In this document: piece after piece, positions 59,400 through 64,000 of the stretch
Position numbering within the stretch: the stretch's first letter is position 1
Layout of the letters: each line of letters begins with the position of its first letter
DNA from: Gemmatimonadaceae bacterium
GTDB taxonomy: Bacteria > Gemmatimonadota > Gemmatimonadetes > Gemmatimonadales > Gemmatimonadaceae
DNA length: 64,000 nucleotides
NCBI GenBank assembly: GCA_025934775.1
Contig: JAICWO010000004.1
Coordinates: 262,137-326,136 of the forward strand
Direction of reading: 5' to 3'
Translations under genes and position numbers: made by a program
Notes under the pieces: model-generated
What the model was told of the DNA's origin: nothing
Database searches by the model: none
The model's input: only the letters and a program-made list of their open reading frames with translations

Positions 59400-61571
59400 T
59401 CACGTGTTGCGATCGTGAACGGAATCGCCCCGCGCAATGGCAAGCGAGCGTGGCGCATCCGGTGACTGAAATTCGAGATATACAGTGTCGCGTGGGCCGG
59501 CGATCTGGAGCCCGCCGGGGGCCTCGCTGAACGCGATCCGCGCCGGCGCGAACACCGTCACGAAGCGTGCAGTCGTCGCGGCCGCGCACTCGAGCGTGAG
59601 GGCCAGCGCGGGTTCACGCGAGCCATACCGGCGCGACCGCCATCCGGTCCCATCATTCTCCGCACGGGAGACGCGGACCTTGCCCGTCGGCGTGCTGCTC
59701 CAGAGCGCGATCCAGAATGGTCCGGACGGAGTCTCCAGGCGTAAGCGCCCCTGCGCCTCATCCAACTCGTACGGGAAATCGGGTAACAACCAGTGTAGTC
59801 GAACATCGTGCGCCCCGGCGGAGAGGAGCGTGTCGGCCACGGCCCAGACATCGCCCCCGAGACGCGCGACGGCGCGCCGGTGGGTTGCTGGCTGGCGAAG
59901 GCGCTGATAGCCGTGATGCTCAGCCTCCCAATACCCGGTGCTCGGATCGATTGCGCGCGTGCGGCCAGTTGCCCACGGAGCCCAGAGGAACCGCGAAACG
60001 CGGTCCATCTGGTCGCGGCCGTCGACCGTGAGCGTATTGTGATGCCGAGTCCGATCGAAGCCGGCATCCGGTATGCTCGCGTCATTGTAGCTGCACGTTC
60101 CAGGGTCGACGGCGATGTTCACGCCGCGCCACCAGAGATCGACGTGCAGCAAGTCCGCGTGCGACGGGCGATGCCGGAACCGCTCAGCCGAGCGCACGAT
60201 CACGTGGCTGTCCCGGTCGCGCAGCACGGCGTATCCGCTCGCCGTCGACACGAAAGGCGGCCGCTCCTCTTTCGCGAGCGGCGCTTCCAGCGCGCGTGGG
60301 CCGAACAGCCACAGGAGCGGCTCGTCCCATGGGCCAGCGTCGTACTGCCGCACGCCAGCCGCGAGCATGGACACCGCTTGCACCACCGGGCGGTAATCGT
60401 CGTACCCGCAGCCGTCCAACGGGAGGATCAGTGCGCCGTCGTTCGCTCCGTACACCGGCACACGACCCGTGCCCTCATCCTGCGCGTACCAGAGCAACCG
60501 TGCGGACGCGTTGATGCGCGCACGAAGCTCCGCCGACAACGGCGCGCCCGCGATGTCGCCCAGCCGAATGCTCCAGAGATAGTCGTGCAGCATCAACCGC
60601 TGGTAGTTGAACGACTGCTGCGCGAATGCGCCGTCATCGTACACGAGCTCGCGCCCGAGTCTCTCCAGAATCGCGCGTCCGCGCTCGCGCCAGCGATCGG
60701 CGCCCGCGAACTCTGGAAACAGCGTACCGATGGTGAAAAGGCCGGCCCCTTCGCTCACTCCGTGGTTGTTCTGCTGGTTGAGCGCGTAGGCGATGTTCGC
60801 CTCGATCCGTCGCCCGGACATGGCGATCATTTGCATGAGCATCGCCGTCCGCTCCGGCGTTGTCGCCGGGCTGTCGAGGAACCCGTGCAGCGCGAAGCAC
60901 CACGCCATCACCCGGAACGTCGTTTCCTGACCACATTTCCAGTTGGCGCCCGTTTGCGGCGGATTCTGCGCATACCAGCTCTCAACGAGCCGCCAGAAGC
61001 ATTCGGGATAGCGCTCATCGCCGGTGCGCCAGTAGGCGCGAACGAGCGCATACGCGGCGCCGAACCGACTCGGCTCCCAGACGACTTTGATATCGTCGCC
61101 GCCGAAGTCGCCGATCACGCTCCAGTGTGCGTCGCGCGCCAGCTCATGACCGGTGAATGGATTCCGATGCCACGCCGGCGGCCGTCCCAGATTGACCGTC
61201 CGATCCGAGAAGTACCGAAACTCGCCGGCGACGAGCGCGTCTGCCTCGTCCAACACCGACTCTGCCGCCGATGCGTCCCATGCACGCAGGAGGGGTGCGA
61301 ACAGATCACGATCGGCGGGCTGGAAGAAGAACGCCGAGGCCCGCTCGCGCCGGTACGCGAGCAGCGCACGGGGATCAACGAGGTCGCGCCCGCGGAGCAG
61401 TTCCCCGAGCGGGAGTTCATCCCATGTCGCGGCGGGCGTGCGCAGCCGTGTGAGACCGGTGCGCATCTGCGCCGCATGCAACGTCCGCCGCACGAGCCAG
61501 GGCAGCCCGAGCGTGCGAACGACTCCGGTGCCGAGTCGGTACGTCCGGGATGCGCGACGGGCGAGTCCCAT
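59400..61571 (-). CDS. Heparinase II/III-family protein
   Basis: 723 residues (ATG at 61571; GTGs at 61574 and 61577 are also in frame). The N-terminal alpha/alpha toroid includes GANWKCGQETTFRVMAWCFALHGF near 193-216 and NQQNNHGVSEGAGL near 266-279 with the catalytic-type Asn-His; the C-terminal beta-sandwich has HADLLHVDLWWRGVNIAVDPGTCSYN near 470-495 and RTRHHNTLTVDG. No signal peptide is evident. In polysaccharide loci these proteins may act as lyases or as an epimerase partner of the bi-domain oxidoreductase. Confidence 0.9.
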   Translation of the reverse strand: MGLARRASRTYRLGTGVVRTLGLPWLVRRTLHAAQMRTGLTRLRTPAATWDELPLGELLRGRDLVDPRALLAYRRERASAFFFQPADRDLFAPLLRAWDASAAESVLDEADALVAGEFRYFSDRTVNLGRPPAWHRNPFTGHELARDAHWSVIGDFGGDDIKVVWEPSRFGAAYALVRAYWRTGDERYPECFWRLVESWYAQNPPQTGANWKCGQETTFRVMAWCFALHGFLDSPATTPERTAMLMQMIAMSGRRIEANIAYALNQQNNHGVSEGAGLFTIGTLFPEFAGADRWRERGRAILERLGRELVYDDGAFAQQSFNYQRLMLHDYLWSIRLGDIAGAPLSAELRARINASARLLWYAQDEGTGRVPVYGANDGALILPLDGCGYDDYRPVVQAVSMLAAGVRQYDAGPWDEPLLWLFGPRALEAPLAKEERPPFVSTASGYAVLRDRDSHVIVRSAERFRHRPSHADLLHVDLWWRGVNIAVDPGTCSYNDASIPDAGFDRTRHHNTLTVDGRDQMDRVSRFLWAPWATGRTRAIDPSTGYWEAEHHGYQRLRQPATHRRAVARLGGDVWAVADTLLSAGAHDVRLHWLLPDFPYELDEAQGRLRLETPSGPFWIALWSSTPTGKVRVSRAENDGTGWRSRRYGSREPALALTLECAAATTARFVTVFAPARIAFSEAPGGLQIAGPRDTVYLEFQSPDAPRSLAIARGDSVHDRNT

Positions 61572-61581
61572 CACCACGCCG

Positions 61582-62352
61582 CTAGCTGTGCTGCGCCACG
61601 AACACCAGCTCGCACCGGCCGAACCGTTGGGCGTCGAAATCGATGATCGACTTCAACGGTCCGTTCCGGCCGCCGGCAAAGTAGGCCACGTTGATGAGAA
61701 TACGTTGAAAGAGGCCCTGGCCGTCCACGTCGGCGATCTTCAGGCCCGCCGTCGCGAGGAGACGGCCCATCGATTCGATCGAAAAGTGCTCATGCCACAT
61801 CTTTTCGACTTCGATGTCGCCGAACAGGCCGTTGCGGCATTCCACGTAGCGCCGGTGGTAGTCCTCGCGCGAATGCAACATCGTGTACACGACTCGATGA
61901 AGCGCCGGGAATCGGAATTTCCAATTCCCCATGTCGAGCGCGGAGAACACGTGCTGGCCGGGAACCGCGATCACGATGTATCCGCCCGGCTTGAGCGCGG
62001 CGGCCAGCTGCGACAGCAGCTTGGTCTGGTCGTGGACGTGCTCGACCACGCCGATGATGCTCATGCTGTCGAACGAATTCGGCGGAAAGGGAAGCGGTGC
62101 GTGTTTCGTGATGCACTCCAGCTTCACATTCGCGGGCATCAGCGGCTGGAACTTGCGTACCACGTCGACGTTCACGTCCACACCGACGGCCGACGCGATG
62201 AATCCCGCTTTGCTCAGCGCCTCGAGGAAATCACCATTGTGCGCACCGTAATCGAGGTGCGCGCCGCGAACGCCACGGTCCTTGACGATCTCGAATGCCA
62301 GGCCCTTCGGCGTCAAGCCGAAAGGGTTCTCTCGCGAAATCACTCGTTTCAT
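61582..62352 (-). CDS. Class I SAM-dependent methyltransferase
   Basis: 256 residues. LDYGAHNGDFLEAL (33-46) is motif I with an unusual Tyr-Gly-Ala start, VGVDVN follows as the acidic ribose-binding strand, FDSMSIIGVVEHVHDQ near 94-109 is motif II, and LKPGGYIVIAVPGQH motif III. It probably methylates a sugar or glycan end during surface-polysaccharide synthesis. It lies 10 bp before the heparinase-like gene in the same leftward unit. Confidence 0.88.
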   Translation of the reverse strand: MKRVISRENPFGLTPKGLAFEIVKDRGVRGAHLDYGAHNGDFLEALSKAGFIASAVGVDVNVDVVRKFQPLMPANVKLECITKHAPLPFPPNSFDSMSIIGVVEHVHDQTKLLSQLAAALKPGGYIVIAVPGQHVFSALDMGNWKFRFPALHRVVYTMLHSREDYHRRYVECRNGLFGDIEVEKMWHEHFSIESMGRLLATAGLKIADVDGQGLFQRILINVAYFAGGRNGPLKSIIDFDAQRFGRCELVFVAQHS

Positions 62353-62480
62353 CGTGATGACTGCTCAGTGGAGCTCAGTGGATTCGAGTTTCGTGCATGA
62401 CGGAGGACGCACCCGTGGAACGCCGTTGTGGTCGCGGAAAGCCCGGCGAAATGTAGTCGAAGAGCTCGTTGGACGACGCT
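62353..62480. other. 128-bp gap with a short direct repeat
   Basis: Between the glycosyltransferase stop and methyltransferase start. A tandem 10-mer GCTCAGTGGA occurs twice near 62364-62383. It probably contains the methyltransferase leader; no promoter stands out. Confidence 0.35.
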
Positions 62481-63752
62481 TCATCGAACGGTTTCGAGCT
62501 GTTCCGCTGTCGCAGTCGCACCTGTGGCCGCCGCGGCCCCGATCCGCTCGATGAACTCGACGAACTGCGCGGCGAGCGCCTCGCGGCCGAATGCGGCAGC
62601 GGCCAATTCGCGCGACCGCCGTCCCATCGCCTCGCGACCCTCAGCGGACGCGGCGAGCGAGCACAGCGCGTCGGCGAATGCGGCGGGGTCGTTCGGCGCG
62701 ACGACGACGCCGCACGCGTTCTCCGTGATCAACTCGGACAGCCACCCGGGATAGTTGCAGACGACCGGCAAGCCGGCAGAGATGTAGTCGAAGAACTTGT
62801 TCGGCGACGTCCCGTAGTAGAACGCCGGGACGTTTGCCAGAATCATCATACCACAATCGAAACTGGCCGTGATGCGCGCGATTTCAGTTTTGCGCACCGG
62901 TGGAAGGAACAACACGTTGTCCAACCCGTCGCGCGACGCGCGCTCCACCAGACGATCCTTCTGATTGCCGTCGCCGATCAGGACGAGCTGGATATCGGAC
63001 CGCCCGCGCCGCTTCAACTCCGCGGCCGCGTCGAGTACGGCGTCGAGCCCGTTGGCCAGGCCGTGCGCTCCGGTAAACCCGGCGACGAACGCGCCCGGAC
63101 GAATCCCTGGCAGATCCAGCGGCCGCCGCGCATCCGGCCGGAACAAATCGAGGTCGCAGCCGTTCGGGATCAACGCGACCGGGCGGCCGCGCGGCGCGCG
63201 GCGACGAATGCCCTCGACGATGCCGGGCGCGAGCCCCACACAGGCCGTCGCGCACCGGTACGAGAGCCATTCGAGAATCGACATGCCGCCCAGGAGCACC
63301 GGATTCTTCATCCCGAGCGCCCGCGGCAGCTCCGGCCAGAGATCACGAACTTCGAAAACGAACGGCGTCCGTCGGCCGGCCCATCGTAGCGCGATGCCGG
63401 GTATTCCGGCCGTCAACGGCGTCGAGGTCGCGAACAGCAGATCGGAACGCTCGCGAAACGCAATGCCAACACTGCGCAGCGCGAAGCGCAGGAAGAGCGT
63501 GGCCCGCCTGACCAGGCTATCGCGATTCGAATAGGGAATTGGGAGGGCGATGACGTCGATCCCATCGACGTCGCCGCGGAACCAGCGCCGCCGGTCGTCC
63601 CACGGCAGATTCATGCGATCCGCCTGATGCTGGCCGCAGATCATCGTGACGCGATGGCCGCGGCCGATCAGCGCCCGGGCGAACTCGTACGAGCGAGTGC
63701 CGCCGGTGCCGCTCGGCGTTACGAAATGCTGATGAAAGTAGAGAACTCGCAT
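62481..63752 (-). CDS. Glycosyltransferase family 4 (WbuB-like)
   Basis: 423 residues. YFHQHFVTPSGTGGTRSYEFARAL at the start is the WbuB-type glycine-rich acceptor loop; FEVRDLWPELPRALG near 131-145, IPNGCDLDLF near 196-205, and the donor-site ExxxxxE-like region around SPNKFFDYISAGLPVV near 320-335 are all present (the first Glu is replaced, as in many relatives). It adds a sugar, often N-acetyl-fucosamine, to a lipid-linked glycan in the cytoplasm. Confidence 0.93.
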   Translation of the reverse strand: MRVLYFHQHFVTPSGTGGTRSYEFARALIGRGHRVTMICGQHQADRMNLPWDDRRRWFRGDVDGIDVIALPIPYSNRDSLVRRATLFLRFALRSVGIAFRERSDLLFATSTPLTAGIPGIALRWAGRRTPFVFEVRDLWPELPRALGMKNPVLLGGMSILEWLSYRCATACVGLAPGIVEGIRRRAPRGRPVALIPNGCDLDLFRPDARRPLDLPGIRPGAFVAGFTGAHGLANGLDAVLDAAAELKRRGRSDIQLVLIGDGNQKDRLVERASRDGLDNVLFLPPVRKTEIARITASFDCGMMILANVPAFYYGTSPNKFFDYISAGLPVVCNYPGWLSELITENACGVVVAPNDPAAFADALCSLAASAEGREAMGRRSRELAAAAFGREALAAQFVEFIERIGAAAATGATATAEQLETVR

Positions 63753-63801
63753 CTCAACGCGCCGCGTCGGTCACGCGCGGCGCCCGCGCGCGCTGGTGCG
63801 A

Positions 63802-64000
63802 CTAATCAGCGGCACGAACGAGCGCACGATCGGCTCCCTGCTCGAGGCCGGCCGAAATGCGCTCGAGATCCGCGTCGACCATCATGTGCACGAGCTGCTC
63901 GAACGTGACCGTCGGCGTCCACCCCAGCTGCCGCGCCGCCTTCCCCGGGTCCGCCACCAGGAGATCGACTTCCGCCGGCCGGAAATACTTCGGATCCTGC
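63802..64000 (-). CDS. gmd: GDP-mannose 4,6-dehydratase, C-terminal end (runs off window)
   Basis: The last 65 codons are in the window. The reading DPKYFRPAEVDLLVADP, then KAARQLGW and FEQLVHMMVDADL matches the Gmd C-terminus closely. Gmd makes GDP-4-keto-6-deoxymannose, the precursor of GDP-fucose, rhamnose or perosamine. It lies 49 bp before the GT4 gene on the same strand, so it belongs to the same polysaccharide operon. Confidence 0.9.
   Translation of the reverse strand, partial: QDPKYFRPAEVDLLVADPGKAARQLGWTPTVTFEQLVHMMVDADLERISAGLEQGADRALVRAAD

Overview
This is a GC-rich bacterial chromosome segment, densely packed with genes on both strands. There is no rRNA, tRNA, CRISPR array, insertion sequence or phage module that I can see. 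Several traits point to a soil or aquatic Gram-negative bacterium, most likely of the Gemmatimonadota: an ADOP-type duplicated FtsX permease, an ECF sigma/anti-sigma pair whose zinc-finger domain starts MQHLDEGT, TonB-type receptors, many lipoproteins, and bi-domain oxidoreductase/heparinase polysaccharide genes. The phylum call is inference from gene content, not from a marker gene.

Layout. 0-6.5 kb: the GlgE glycogen/alpha-glucan pathway (maltokinase, trehalose synthase TreS, GlgE), interrupted by a serine hydrolase and an opposed membrane-protein gene. 6.6-11.1 kb: a leftward unit of VIT/VWA protein, ECF sigma factor, anti-sigma factor and a TVP38/DedA-type membrane protein. 11.4-16 kb: L-2-hydroxyglutarate oxidase, a lipoprotein subtilase, and two secreted or lipoprotein genes, one interrupted by an in-frame amber codon. 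16.3-19.7 kb: a leftward four-gene glycosyltransferase/epimerase/isomerase set. 19.8-25.3 kb: two small nucleotidyltransferase modules (a MntA/HepT type VII toxin-antitoxin pair and a ribbon-helix-helix/nucleotidyltransferase pair) around an ADOP permease and an FAD oxidoreductase. 25.3-28.2 kb: a YdcF-like membrane protein and transketolase.

28.2-48.3 kb: a leftward surface-protein block. It has a 5290-residue lipoprotein built of about 20 pairs of Ig-like modules, then a small lipoprotein and an outer-membrane barrel protein coupled by an ATGA overlap, then a TonB-dependent receptor whose start lies next to a strongly structured leader.

48.4-64 kb: a small HTH protein and a zinc-ribbon protein, then a surface-polysaccharide locus. 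Its unusual core is a non-canonical AroB-like sugar-phosphate cyclase, a VOC protein, an SDR and a PglC-like phosphoglycosyltransferase in one tightly coupled leftward operon. Divergent to it is an acyl-AMP ligase with a fused carrier domain, a GAPDH-like protein with a rearranged active-site loop, and a PglD-like acyltransferase. A DegT/PglE-like aminotransferase flanks the set. Beyond it lie a bi-domain oxidoreductase, a heparinase-like lyase, a methyltransferase, a GT4 glycosyltransferase and the 3' end of a GDP-mannose 4,6-dehydratase gene.

The two places most worth following up are the giant repeat lipoprotein with its coupled partners, and the cyclase/carrier-ligase/GAPDH-like/PglC/PglD cluster, which reads like a pathway for an unusual acylated amino-sugar or aminocyclitol joined to a lipid carrier.
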